Shown in pieces: positions 43,119 to 52,636 of a stretch of 64,000 nucleotides of DNA; within the stretch, counting starts at the first letter, position 1, and each line of letters starts with the position of its first letter. The notes beneath the pieces are model-generated. The model searched no databases. It had not been told where the DNA came from and saw nothing but the letters and a program-made list of their open reading frames with translations. Position numbers and translations under genes: made by a program. This stretch comes from Termitomyces sp. T153 (lineage: Eukaryota; Basidiomycota; Agaricomycetes; Agaricales; Lyophyllaceae): NCBI GenBank assembly GCA_018296165.2, contig JACKQL020000022.1:682001-746000 (forward strand), written 5' to 3'.

Positions 43119-44363
43119 CAAACCCTCAGGTTCTTTGCTTAGGTCTTGTAGCCAGCTTTGTACAATTGGTAGCAAGCCATCCCACTGTTCACTCTCACCA
43201 CCCTTTCTATGTTCTAAGTAGGCCTGTAAGTCTGCTTTCTCTTCTTCCTCAGTACCTTCTGTGGGCAATAGAGGCTGAGAGAGAGATAGTACTGCAACAG
43301 GATCTATTTTAGATGTCTGCTGCTGACTTAGAACTGCCTTTCTAAGTTCCACCACTTGAGACCTATCAAGTTCTTGTTCAAAGTCTGATACTTCAGTGGC
43401 TACTGCATGTAGATAGCCACCTCTAGTGTCAATTTGATCTGCAAACTCTTCAAGTGCTAAGGGTTCCTAATCTTCCCATCCTAGTTTTAGAGGTGCACTT
43501 TCAGCTAGCAACTTCTTCAACTGGACCATTGCTGACTGCTGTTCCTCACTCCAAACAAATGGTGTGTGGTTTTGAGTCAATTTGTTGATGGGTGCAGCCA
43601 CTTTGGCATAGTCTTTAATGAACATCCTAAAGGTACCACAAGTACCTAGGAAAGCTCTGACATCTGACTTGTCCTGGCAATCACCCCACCCCATAACAAT
43701 GGCCAATTGCTTGGTCTCAGGTTTCTGTCCTTCATAGGAACACCTGTGTCCCACCACTACAATCTCATCTGCACAGACTATTGACATTTTCCCACAGAAA
43801 GTTCCTCCAGCATATTTGATTCTTTGTAACACTCTATTTACATTCTGCAGATGTTCCCATACAAATCTCCTAATGCCTGGATTTTCTGGAATAACCTCAT
43901 AGCCTCCATCTGGCAACTCATACCTGTGAGGTGGACCTCTGATTGGCACATCATCAATATATGGCCAAGTTATATGAGGTATCTCATCTTTCAAGATGAA
44001 GGTAATGTCATCATGAAAGATTGGTACTGAATTTGTCCAGCCCATTGGAAGGGTTACCAACCTTAGAGCACCAAAGGGTGTCTGAAAGGTGGTATAGTCC
44101 CTAGACTTCACATCCAACACTCTCTCATCATATCCCACATGCAAGTCAAAGATCCCTCCACAAGCCCTGTCAGCAAAATGACTAGCTAATTCTTCAGTTG
44201 CTGATGGCAATCCAGAATGTGCTATGGTCACTTTGTTTAAAGGTTCCAAGCTGTGAACTATCCTCAAACTCTCTCCATCCTTCTTCAATACTGTGAACCA
44301 CTGGGATCTGTATGAAGAGTTGGATGGCTCATATACTCCTGCCTCAATTTTCTGCTTTATCAT
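43119..44363 (-). pseudogene. Gypsy E reverse transcriptase and linker, no RNase H
   Basis: The open frame 43467-44363 holds RT: MIKQKIEAGVYEPSNSSYRS, WFTVLKKDGESLRIVHSLEP, LASHFADRACGGIFDLHVGY, TTFQTPFGALRLVTLPMGWT, the catalytic YIDD at 43950-43961, KYAGGTFCGKMSIVCADEIV, RAFLGTCGTFRMFIKDYAKV and PINKLTQNHTPFVWSEEQ. Immediately after APLKLGWED and a stop comes PLALEEFADQIDTRGGYLH, a linker that normally lies after RNase H, so RNase H (some 150 residues or more) appears deleted. The linker runs to the solo LTR at 43118 and resumes at 41966. The YIDD box and most of RT are intact. Confidence 0.85.
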
Positions 44364-44372
44364 CTGGCAGAT

Positions 44373-46080
44373 TTAATCTCTAAGTCCAGGAGCAATGGGA
44401 ATGTTCTTCAATACCCAGGGGGTGTGAGGAATTACTGGCATTACTACAGGAGGGAAGAATTCCTCTTTGAGCCTACCTCTTTGAGAATCATCCCATGCAA
44501 AAGCCTCATCCTGCAGCATCATTAGATGATATACTGCTTTCATCTCTTCTGGCCATAAGAAACCATCACCATATGCTTGGTCAATGATCTCCTTGCACTC
44601 AGCAGTATCCCTCCCTGTGGGTTTGAAATCAGGTGGGTTTGGGTCCAACTGTGGCATGTCTGCTAGTGGATCTCCAGTGATACACCTTTCAATTCTAAAC
44701 TTCTCAGGAGAGGTTCCTAGTACAGGTTTTACCTTTCTAGCAACAGGTTTGTATTTCTTAGAAAATACTTGTGCAGTTTCCCCCACACCTGCTTCTAACT
44801 CTAGGCTTTCCTGCTGTACTAAGATCTCCTCCAACTTCTCTGGTATCTGACACAGCTGCCCATTTAGATAGGCTGTTAATGTCTTCTCATCTCTTCCTCC
44901 TATATCTCCCTCTGCAGCAAAGGCCTGCAGATACACATCTCTCAACTCTTGGTTCTTGAATCCACTATGATTTATAGTGTATCCAGTCACCACTACTTCA
45001 CCATTCTCCTTCTCTTCAATCATCACTGCCACCTCTCCCTGGTCACTGACCAGATCATTTTGGATCACTATCTCCCCCAACACCTGCCTTTGGCACCTTC
45101 CCTCTTTGAAGAGTGGGCAGAGCTGTCCTGTGACCAGTATTAGGATCTCTGATAGTTATGATGGCACTGCCATCTTGAAGATTTTGTATGTTGCTCTCTG
45201 TCAGTGTGTCAAAAGGATGACCCAACAAGACAGTATAAGCTGGCTTGACAAAGATATGCACTTGTAGATAGATAGTGAACCCTTCAGCAAAAGTAAATGG
45301 TACATTTTTGGCTAAACCAACTGATGTATTCACTTGACTATTGGCACTTTCCATCCTTAAACATATGTCTGGATCCCAAGTCAATCCTAAGCAAAGTGCC
45401 TCATCTAGTGCCATACAGATGATCTGAGAACCACTATCTAGAATTGTCTCTACTTGCCCCCTCTGATTGACAATGGGGTTCAAGGATCTCAACACTTGCA
45501 AATCTCTAGCCACATACACCACTACTGGCTTTTCTCCTGGAGGGATATTTTCCAAGTAAGTGGCTACACAATCCTGATGCACTACTGCACCAGTAGGCAA
45601 ATCATCCTGTGTCCCATCTGCAATGAAATAGGTTGCCATTGGTAGGTCATTGACATCTACCTTGTCAGGTGGTTTCTTCTCCCTTACAGTCTGCTGTTGA
45701 ACTGCTACTCTTGGGATATTGGGATCCCTAGACTGAGTCCCTGATTTGAGAGTCAATTTTTGTATCATGGCCTCTCTCAATCCAGGAGCTACATCTAACA
45801 GTTCTCCAGTACTGAAAGGTACAGTAGCCTCCCAGAGCTTATCAATGGTCCTATCCCACTCCTTCCTCCTTGTTCCTGTTAAGGAACTTTTAACAGTGTC
45901 CTGCACTGGCAAGTCTGGTCCCTCATTGAGGGCTCGAACCTTCTCAAAAGGTAGGCCCAGTTTTGGTGCAACTCTAGGTGGAATCACCAGAGTTAGCTTT
46001 TCTTTCCAGGGTTTTTCAGGGGTTCTCTCTGGCAATGAGGATACTCCTGGTTGAGATGCCTCTTTCCTAATTGCCTTCAT
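44373..46080 (-). pseudogene. Gypsy E retropepsin and pre-RT region
   Basis: The frame 45055-46080 contains an N-terminal Pro/Lys-rich segment (LTLVIPPRVAPKLGLPFEKV), FSTGELLDVAPGLREAMIQK, YLENIPPGEKPVVVYVARDL, then the retropepsin: VETILDSGSQIICMALDEAL, LRMESANSQVNTSVGLAKNV, IYLQVHIFVKPAYTVLLGHP and IRDPNTGHRTALPTLQRGK. The active site is DSGS. It ends overlapping the next frame (44373-45083), which holds the segment to RT: FKPTGRDTAECKEIIDQAYG and FLWPEEMKAVYHLMMLQDEA. The two frames overlap by about 29 nt in different phase, so either a frameshift mutation or programmed frameshifting joins them. Confidence 0.87.
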
Positions 46081-46088
46081 TGAGTTAT

Positions 46089-46854
46089 TTAAAAATCCTT
46101 AGAGGAAGATTTCTGTCCTTCAGGACTAGCTGTGTTCCTTGTGTTGACCAACACACTGAGCATCTCAGCCATTTTATTGAAACCTTTCTCCAAGTCCCCC
46201 AAGCAGTCTGACTCCTTATGTTGAATGCATTCTAGCATGTCATCCCTTGTGTCTCTAGCTGAGTTTACATAGGTAGAGTAAGTGACTGTCTCTGGAGGGT
46301 CATCCTCTGGCCATCCAAAGTACATGCTCACTTGCTTATCATGTACTTGCACTAGTCTAGCATGAGGAGATATACTAGCAGGATCTCTGGGTAGAGGAGC
46401 TCTGGCTCTCCCTTCCAACAGTATGATCCATCCTTTTTGTACATCCCCCTTGATGACTTCACACTCTGAGATTAAATTTCCTTATGAGAGAATGGATTTC
46501 TGTAGTGTTATTCCTATTAAGTCTGGCATGTTCTCTGCAGATTCTGTCCAGGTTTGCAACACTACCTGTGTCATCCACTGCTTCTGGATAGGACTCCTTA
46601 ATCTCTTTCTCAAAAGCAGACCAAGTATAGTCATCTCCAAAGGAATCAAAGCCCAGCCATTCCTGTTCAGTTTGAGCATCCACAAGCTCCAAGATTCTCT
46701 TTTTCCTTTCCTTATCTCCTTGGTTCCCTGCATGCTCAAACAGAGAGATCATCCTTTGTAAAAAGTGATGAACCTCAGAGGGTTCAGTGTGCTTAAGCTT
46801 AGGTGCATCCCTGCTGTCAGGCAGTGGTAGTTTGTATCTGATATTTTGCTCCAT
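46089..46854 (-). pseudogene. Gypsy E gag
   Basis: Probable start MEQNIRYKLPLPDSRDAPKL at 46854. It continues PSEVHHFLQRMISLFEHAGN, KKRILELVDAQTEQEWLGFD, YTWSAFEKEIKESYPEAVDD and IHSLIRKFNLRV, then a stop at 46459. A second open piece (46089-46418) reads VSMYFGWPEDDPPETVTYST and LEKGFNKMAEMLSVLVN. The pattern of a short capsid-like domain with EW.GFDS...YTW..F matches basidiomycete Gypsy gags of this type. No CCHC knuckle is visible. The open frame extends upstream to 47196, inside the LTR, but that part is unlikely to be translated as gag. Confidence 0.75.
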
Positions 46855-47166
46855 AATTGAGGTAGTAGAAACTGGTTGAGTAGTAGGGCACAGTTCTTTT
46901 GGTGAGCTTGAAATTGCTTTCTCAGTCTGAAGCTTTCTTCTTCTGAGCAAGGTTTCAGGATCAGGCAAAAAAAACTTTGAACCACTGCTATTGGTCCTAG
47001 TTTCTCTTTTCCTTAATGTAACAGAGTTTTTCACCTTGGTTGCAATAACTTCAGGTGTTTTGGGCCAAGACCCAGGTGGTGTGAAACTAATGTTTCTGGG
47101 TGGACTCCTCACAGAGATCCAAAAGTGAGTTTTTGTATTAAAGAACCCCTTGCGGTGGGCTCCAGA
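46855..47166 (-). other. Gypsy E leader and tRNA-type primer-binding site
   Basis: The region between the 5' LTR and the gag start. In minus orientation the LTR end TTCGCATCA is followed by TC and then TGGAGCCCACCGCAAGG (47148-47164), a TGG-starting site as expected for complementarity to a tRNA 3' end. I cannot name the tRNA. The rest is an open but unassigned leader, rich in Lys, Arg and Ser codons. Confidence 0.55.
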
Positions 47167-48042
47167 TGATGCGAAATCTAAATTTGACAGTGACACTAAG
47201 TTACAAACTTTAGGCCAGACATGTCGAACTTAGACTTTGCAAGAGTTCGGGGTTCTCCACTACTAGTTCTCACTGTAGAAGTAGAGCAAGTAATAGATTT
47301 ATTGATTTTCTTTGCTTAATTTAAGATGGTTCTCAAATAAGAAAAGGGGCACAAATAGTCCATTATACTATATATCCCGAAGCTAATCTCACTCGTAGGC
47401 CTAAATGATCCACTCCCTGGGGATCACCGAGCCGTGGCAAGGGTTTGCTTGTCTGACTGCTTGACCTTTCTTCCCTTTTATACCGCTCCTATTGTGCACG
47501 GGCCTTGCGATGGCGTGCTTTATTTGTCGTTGTCTGGTCGCGTAGTCGGCCGATGGTTGGTCTGGTCGTCGGAGTTCCGCGTGGGCTGGGCTTGGCAGCT
47601 ATGGTGCATCCTTTTCTCTTCTTTTCCTCTCCCACTTGTTTCCTCCTTCCAGCACGTGAGCTCTTCTTCCTCGAGAGTGGCAAGGCGCAAGGCTCATGGT
47701 TACAATGAGCCAGTAAGGTGGTTATTTTGCACGCTTCCTTACTGGACCAGGTGTTCCTGCGGCGAGCTCGGGCCGGCGCCCAATCTTGGCATCGGTGATT
47801 ACGCCGAGGTTCCTGACATTGTTTGTTCCTGGCCGTAAAACTGGCTTTTCGGTCGAGTCTTTCGTTGTTTTGTATTGGGAGTGTTACTTTTTGAGGTGAG
47901 TCCACGTCTACCGTTTTCGACGTTTGCTTATCGGCTTACAGTTCAAGCCTGTTGTAAATATATTGTATTTGTATTACAATATATTTGCTTTTTCGGACTT
48001 TTTCGTTCCCTCTGGTTTCGTAGTTTCGAGACCATCGTATCA
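47167..48042 (-). repeat. Gypsy E 5' LTR, CpG-retaining copy
   Basis: 876 bp, paired with 38103-38979. Most CpG sites are kept, especially in 47450-48042 (GTCGCGTAGTCGGCCGATGG, GGCGAGCTCGGGCCGGCGCC). It borders CpG-rich host DNA at 48043. A few sites (for example GACATGTCG against GATGTGTTG on the left) show that both copies lost some ancestral CpGs. Confidence 0.93.
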
Positions 48043-48481
48043 ATAGTTGAATTACAAGACCGACAATAGTGATGATGAGATCAATAGCGACGATGAAACC
48101 GATAGCGATGATCTGATCTGTATCGAACATACAGTATAACATAGACATCAGGAGAGCATGGACACGGTCGTACTCTATAGAAAACAGCCTTGATTATTCT
48201 AAAGAAGTGTAAGTTGAAGACATCAAGATTTGGAGTAAGACGAGATCAGACGAAGAAGGATTATTTCGCCTGGTTCGTTTTCCATGGAATGGTATGTTCT
48301 CGTGTTTCACTCGCCGAGTTTCTCACACACTATTTGTTAGAGTTTAACACAAGCGACAAATCGTCGCAAGGAGATACGAGGACCTGCATCTGATGACTGG
48401 GGTTGGAAGGAAGAGGACAAATTAGTTGTGTTTCTCTGGTTACTCGCTCGCTGTGGAAACCTTTTCACGGTTGCCATATGA
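48043..48481 (+). pseudogene. Host gene copy 1, 3' half
   Basis: Continuation of the gene split by Gypsy E. It starts ATAGTTGAATTACAAGACC and reads NYKTDNSDDEINSDDETDSD in the frame of the intact copy, but a deletion near 48108 removes the segment that reads RNMWHLISIEH in the paralogue, and stops follow. The last exon still shows RRKEIRGPASDDWGWKEEDK then LVVFLWLLARCGNLFTVAI and ends at the same TGA (48479-48481) as the paralogue. The corresponding intron would be GTATGT at about 48291 to ACAAG at about 48353. CpG sites are retained in this half. Confidence 0.75.
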
Positions 48482-49038
48482 GGCTGGCCAAAAATGTATG
48501 TATAAATGGCTACGGGTCGATTGTCACTTTGCATGCGCACATAATTGAGCACAGAAGCTGCAGCACTACAACGGAGTCCATACAATTTGCGCCCTCACAT
48601 TGTAGTAAAAAGGCTGGATTATGACTGGCCATCATATAACACAATCATTCTTCGACTCTATGACCTTGGGTCTTTGTGATATCCTGGTCTCGGGCAGGAC
48701 TTGTTATCTATTTGATATTATTTCAGGCACCTACACATGTTCGTCCCAAGGTATCCGCTCTTGGGTCAAGTTGACGGAACCAACAAAGGTTGCTTGTCAA
48801 CAGGGATGCCAGATCCGTGATCAACATCTGATGCATCTGATGTGTACAATATATCATATGTGCCACGACTTCATGGTTTCTTGTCGTCGCTAGTTGCCTT
48901 CAGTTGCCTTCAAGTTCAAGTACGCTGCGCCTAATCCATCCCAGGTACATTCTCTCAAAGCTTTCCCAGATCCGCTTTTGATGTTTTGCCAAAATAATCA
49001 ATCAGTCCTAGCCTAGCATCATTCACTGAATAGTCCTC
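48482..49038. other. Spacer between the two tandem host copies
   Basis: Contains the downstream part of copy 1, ending in GCGCCCTCACATTGTAGT (the equivalent after copy 2 is GCGCCCTCACATTGTGGT near 49778-49796), and from about 48780 the upstream part of copy 2. An additional short frame at 48621-48893 has no recognisable motif. The promoter of copy 2 should lie here, but no clear TATA box was found. The end-to-end pattern shows a direct tandem duplication of roughly 1 kb units. Confidence 0.55.
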
Positions 49039-49622
49039 ATGCCAGCCTACGACCGCTACCCCCACAATAGACCACTAGCTCTTGATGGTACTATCCATTA
49101 TCCTTGGAGCATACTCCTCTTGACAGTTCGGAATATCGTCCAAAATTATGACGAAGCAAAATGGTCAAATTACAAGACCAACGATAGTGATGACGAAATC
49201 AATAGCGACGATGAAACCGATAGTGAGGATGACAGAAATATGTGGCATCTTATCAGCATCGAACATCTACAGTATAACATAGACGTCAGGAGAGCGTCCA
49301 CACGGTCTTGGGTTAAGGAGAAAAAAGGCTTTGATTATTCGAAAGCTATAGAAGTTGAAGACATCAAGAGATGCAGTAAGATGAGATCAGATGAGGAAGG
49401 AGTATTGAGCCTGGCTTACTTTCCATGGGTTGGTATGCTCTCGTGTTCCACTTGCCAAGCTTCTCTCACACTATTCTTTAGATTATAAATGCAGCGATAA
49501 AGCGTCGCAAGGAGATACGAGGACCTGCACCTGATGACCGTGGCTGGAAGGAAGAGGACAGATTCCTTGCGTTTCTCTGGTGTTTCGCTCGCTGTGGGAA
49601 GCTTTTCACGGCTGCTATATGA
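49039..49622 (+). CDS. Small acidic hypothetical protein, intact copy of the tandem pair
   Basis: Two exons predicted: 49039-49432 and 49495-49622, joined in phase 1 across a 62-nt intron (GTATGC..GCAG). The product has 173 residues. It starts MPAYDRYPHNRPLALDGTIH, has an acidic run NDSDDEINSDDETDSEDD (residues about 50-67), then MWHLISIEHLQYNIDVRRAS, and ends RRKEIRGPAPDDRGWKEEDR then FLAFLWCFARCGKLFTAAI. The second-exon frame and its stop are kept in the disrupted copy 1 with in-frame substitutions only, which argues for past coding selection. I do not recognise the family. Additional upstream exons are possible. The ATG was chosen because both copies have it in the same place. Confidence 0.55.
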
Positions 49623-50055
49623 CGTATGATAGGCTTGTTCGAAAATTATCTTGTATCAATGGTCATAGTTTAATCGTCATACATAGTAAATGTGCATATA
49701 CATAATTGAGGACGGGCACTACAAGCAATATTTCCAGGTCAGGTAAGCGATCACAGCTGCGGCGTTGAACGGCGCAACGCGCCCTCACATTGTGGTTCAA
49801 TCATTCTTCTGTAACGAACTTTTATTTCGGGCCGTAGGAAGGTGACTTGAAACATCAAAACGCCCACAAAAGCAGTCGATGATAAATAGCAGCCTTATCC
49901 TAGGGAAACCTTTAGGCTGGTCCTCCCCATATCTGCATTTCCTATTCTTTGACATTGTTTTCCTCATATCGAACGCTCTTTGCCACCTGATTTCACGTAA
50001 GGGCCAGGTCACTCTCATCACGCGACATTGAATAATGCCGTTCTAAGGATTTGCC
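49623..50055. other. Intergenic region
   Basis: About 430 bp of CpG-retaining host DNA between the acidic-protein gene and the secreted-protein gene. It holds the end of the tandem-duplication unit (to about 49796). No feature beyond this is seen. Confidence 0.5.
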
Positions 50056-50925
50056 ATGACACGTATCCTTTTACTGTTGTTCGCCACATTGTCCCTGTCT
50101 TCTCTGGTCATAGGGGCCGATGAGATATTCACCCTTTACCGCTGCGGAACTTCCAACTCTGCGCTAGGAAAGAAAGACAAGGACTTACGGCGACTCAAGA
50201 TAGACTTTCTTGGGATTACTCCTAATCTGCCTAATGATGAGAAAGAAAAAATATTGGCCAGCACCGTAGAGATATCGAAGGGAACTCGTCCTACTGAAAG
50301 TCCTCATAAGGATGTACAGAACCCCCAGTCAGTTTACCACGTCACATCTTCTGTTCCTTTCCTTACTCTTTCATCTTTTAGTGGTCTTTCAACTTTCAGG
50401 GACCTTGGCGTTGAGCAGTTTCAGGTGCACTGTTCATCGAAGGGCAAGTTCATATGGTCGTGAGTGGTATCACGTTATATATAATCAGAGTTCATCAACT
50501 CTTGACCTAGCATCGAAAGCAATGAGGTCTCGTCTGTGAAAGATGGACAAGGCCGCCCCATCTTTGAGGCCTGCAAAGACTATAAACCAGATTATCACGT
50601 CACTATTTTTCTGAGAGAAGACGCTGACGATATAGGGAAAGTGTGGGACGACCTGGCTCGTTTGCCTTGGAAAAAAGAAGGGGCACTCAAGAACCTGGTC
50701 CCAGCAGTCCAACCATCGACGATCGCGGCAGCTCACGCGCATTCGACACTTGTAGCTGCAGTTCCGACAGCGACCAAATCCGTGAGTGAATCGGGGACGG
50801 GGCACAAGGTGGTTGCGAGTGGAGGGACAAAGACAAAGAGGCATTTCTCTCGCAGTGGTCGGGAGATGATGTTGACAAGAATCGCAGAGAGAAGAAGGAA
50901 AAGGGAGCATAAGAATGTTTTCTAG
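50056..50925 (+). CDS. Putative secreted protein, unknown family
   Basis: Three exons predicted: 50056-50327, 50400-50459 and 50511-50925 (248 residues). Introns: 72 nt (GTCAGT..TTTCAG, in frame, so retention is possible) and 51 nt (GTGAGT..CCTAG). The N-terminus, MTRILLLLFATLSLSSLVIG followed by ADE, is a textbook signal peptide with cleavage expected after the Gly-Ala. The mature part has LYRCGTSNSALGKKDKDLRR, FQVHCSSKGKFIWSIES, DGQGRPIFEACKDYKPDYHV and DDIGKVWDDLARLPWKKEGA. A basic tail rich in Arg and Lys follows. Three Cys in the mature N-terminal half fit an extracellular protein. No family recognised. GC content and CpG use match the neighbouring host genes. Confidence 0.6.
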
Positions 50926-50996
50926 GCATCTAGCGATGGTACATGATCCAAGTATAGCTAGCGTAGTGGTGTTCGTCCGGCACTGGTTGCAATAGC

Positions 50997-51420
50997 ATGA
51001 ACCATTTCGATGTACGGCTCGGAGTGGTCAGGAGAGAGATAACAGAAAAGACGGGAAGTGAGCAGATTGTTTCGATGTTGGATTTCAAAAAATACATCCG
51101 TCAGCGTCCTCGTCAATATTTGGAAACCAAGTTGCCATATAGTAAACTTGAGGGGCTAATGAACAACATTACACCTTGGCCAGAAATTCCAACAAAATTC
51201 GTCGATGGCCCAGGATACTCTGAGAGATGATCGCTATTTGATTGCTGTCAACAGGTCAAAGTCAAAATCATGGATTCGAAAAGTAAAGTCCGCTGTCAAC
51301 AATATAGATAATAATAGCACAGTACATGTTGTATCAGTTCTGAAGAGGAACCCGTCAGCATTATATCATGGGAATGTTTGGAAGGCTAACAAACCTCAGG
51401 TATCCGGAATATCGTAATAT
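50997..51420 (+). other. Two overlapping short ORFs, possibly a decayed gene
   Basis: The frame at 50997-51230 reads LDFKKYIRQRPRQYLETKLP and LMNNITPWPEIPTKFVDGPG. A second frame at 51205-51417 reads DTLRDDRYLIAVNRSKSKSW and VKSAVNNIDNNSTVHVVSVL. Joined by one frameshift or a small intron they would give about 140 residues. No family recognised. The 3' end overlaps the last exon of the VPS26 relic on the other strand, so one of the two is probably not functional. Confidence 0.3.
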
Positions 51421-52456
51421 CTCCTGCAGACGGGCTTGTTGAATTGATGGCGAGGGAGAGCGGTGAGATGACGTACCTGCCGCTTGAAGTACCGCCGGTT
51501 TATCGATCAGGACGAGGTTGAGATAGTAGCTCGTGCTGAACTTCTTGTTGACATGGCGGTATGTTGGAGTGAGGTCGAAGCCACTGGGGAAGAGATGTAT
51601 AGGAATTGTTTCACCTGAGAATTTAATTTATAGTTTGGTGGAGGAGGGTCGATCAAGAAGGGTACTCACCGCGCACAGGGGTGCCGTCCATGATTTCAGA
51701 CTTAGTGATAGTCTCGGATTCGTTATATTGATTTGGAGGTGCACCGGTCGTTTCGCGGCGGATGATGTAGAGTTCCATGTGTTTGATCTTTTCGAGGAGA
51801 AAGTAGATCTTGCCGACGATGATGTCTTTGAGGTGGTATCTACGATAGATTTAATAAAGGGTGCCCAGAGGTTAGGAAGGCAACACACTTAGATTTGTTG
51901 TACTCGAATTCAATGTGTAGACAGTCCTCAATGCCGACTTCCATCTTGATGGCGTTGTTGCTGTCGGGCGGCATGGGGAAAGAGTGCACCCAGATGTCTT
52001 TCTCTTTCGAGGCGATGGAAACACAGATGTAATATCTTTTGAATGAATTAGTAAATGTAGCATGCGACTGGTAAGACTCACCTTAATTTGACATTGATGC
52101 CCTGGTAAGATTCAAACTGCTTCTCTACATTCTTGAAGAGAAAGTCGAGTGTCTGTGCTTGACGCATTTCTCCTGGCGCAGCGAGTTCCTGGAAGGGGGA
52201 GAGGAATTCATGATGATGACCCCGGTCGTAGAACAGCTCTGATTGGTTTGGTTTGGGCACTCGAGGCGAATGGGTGCAACGAACCTATGCTGCCGACAAA
52301 CTCGACCTTGGTTCCGTCGTGCGCGAGCTTCTTGCCATCTCCAACGTGAATAACGACCTGTAGGCGTCAATCATTGTTCAAACCAAGGGGTATGGGATCG
52401 ATTGATTTATGGACATGGTTGATATGACGTACCTCTCCCCCGCCAAATACGGACAT
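51361..52456 (-). pseudogene. VPS26: VPS26 (retromer subunit) pseudogene
   Basis: Minus-strand exons at 52433-52456, 52285-52357, 52082-52238, 51889-52035, 51670-51839, 51477-51614 and 51361-51423, with introns of about 46-75 nt. The protein shows VVIHVGDGKKLAHDGTKVEF, ELFYDRGHHHEFLSPFQELA, NVEKQFESYQGINVKLR, IKMEVGIEDCLHIEFEYNKS, ETTGAPPNQYNESETITKSE and FDLTPTYRHVNKKFSTSYYL, unmistakably VPS26, the arrestin-like retromer subunit for endosome-to-Golgi recycling. Defects: only about 8 residues precede VVIHV (some 60 are missing), small in-frame deletions remove residues after RYYICVSIA and within LLEKIKHMEL, and an apparent 5-nt deletion near 51500 shifts the frame before NRRYFKRQ. A functional copy is expected elsewhere in the genome. 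Confidence 0.85.
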
Positions 52457-52636
52457 TGTTGTTGTATATGGGGCTGCTCGGCAAAGCCGGCATCTGATGG
52501 TTCAGCACTTCATGGGCTGTTAGACCTATAAGTACATATCTATCAGGTTGACTTTGTGGTCACATGATCATGAACCATAGCTACGCGTCGACGTGTCACT
52601 CCTTCCTTAGTTGCTTTCCTTCTCTCCGACAGCATC

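Larger units (their letters stand above)
38103..48042 (-). mobile_element. Gypsy E, full-length with two LTRs, minus strand
   Basis: LTRs 38103-38979 (3' LTR) and 47167-48042 (5' LTR). Duplicated target ATAG at 38099-38102 and 48043-48046, or AATAG if the terminal A is counted with the target; the intact paralogous site at about 49150-49175 supports this. In minus orientation a TGG-starting primer site (about 47148-47164, TGGAGCCCACCGCAAGG) follows the 5' LTR, and the polypurine tract GGTGTAGGGGAGG (38980-38992) precedes the 3' LTR. Order: gag, protease, RT, integrase, then a gene on the opposite strand (39258-40435). No RNase H segment is recognisable. A solo LTR (41972-43118) interrupts it. 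Confidence 0.93.

Noticed and set aside
46459..47196. Gag of Gypsy E starting at 47196
   Set aside because: The first codons lie in the 5' LTR and the primer-binding region. MEQN at 46854 begins the recognisable gag sequence and is the better start.
51533..51892. A 119-codon plus-strand frame over the VPS26 locus
   Set aside because: It is the shadow of VPS26 exons 5-6 on the minus strand and crosses their introns.
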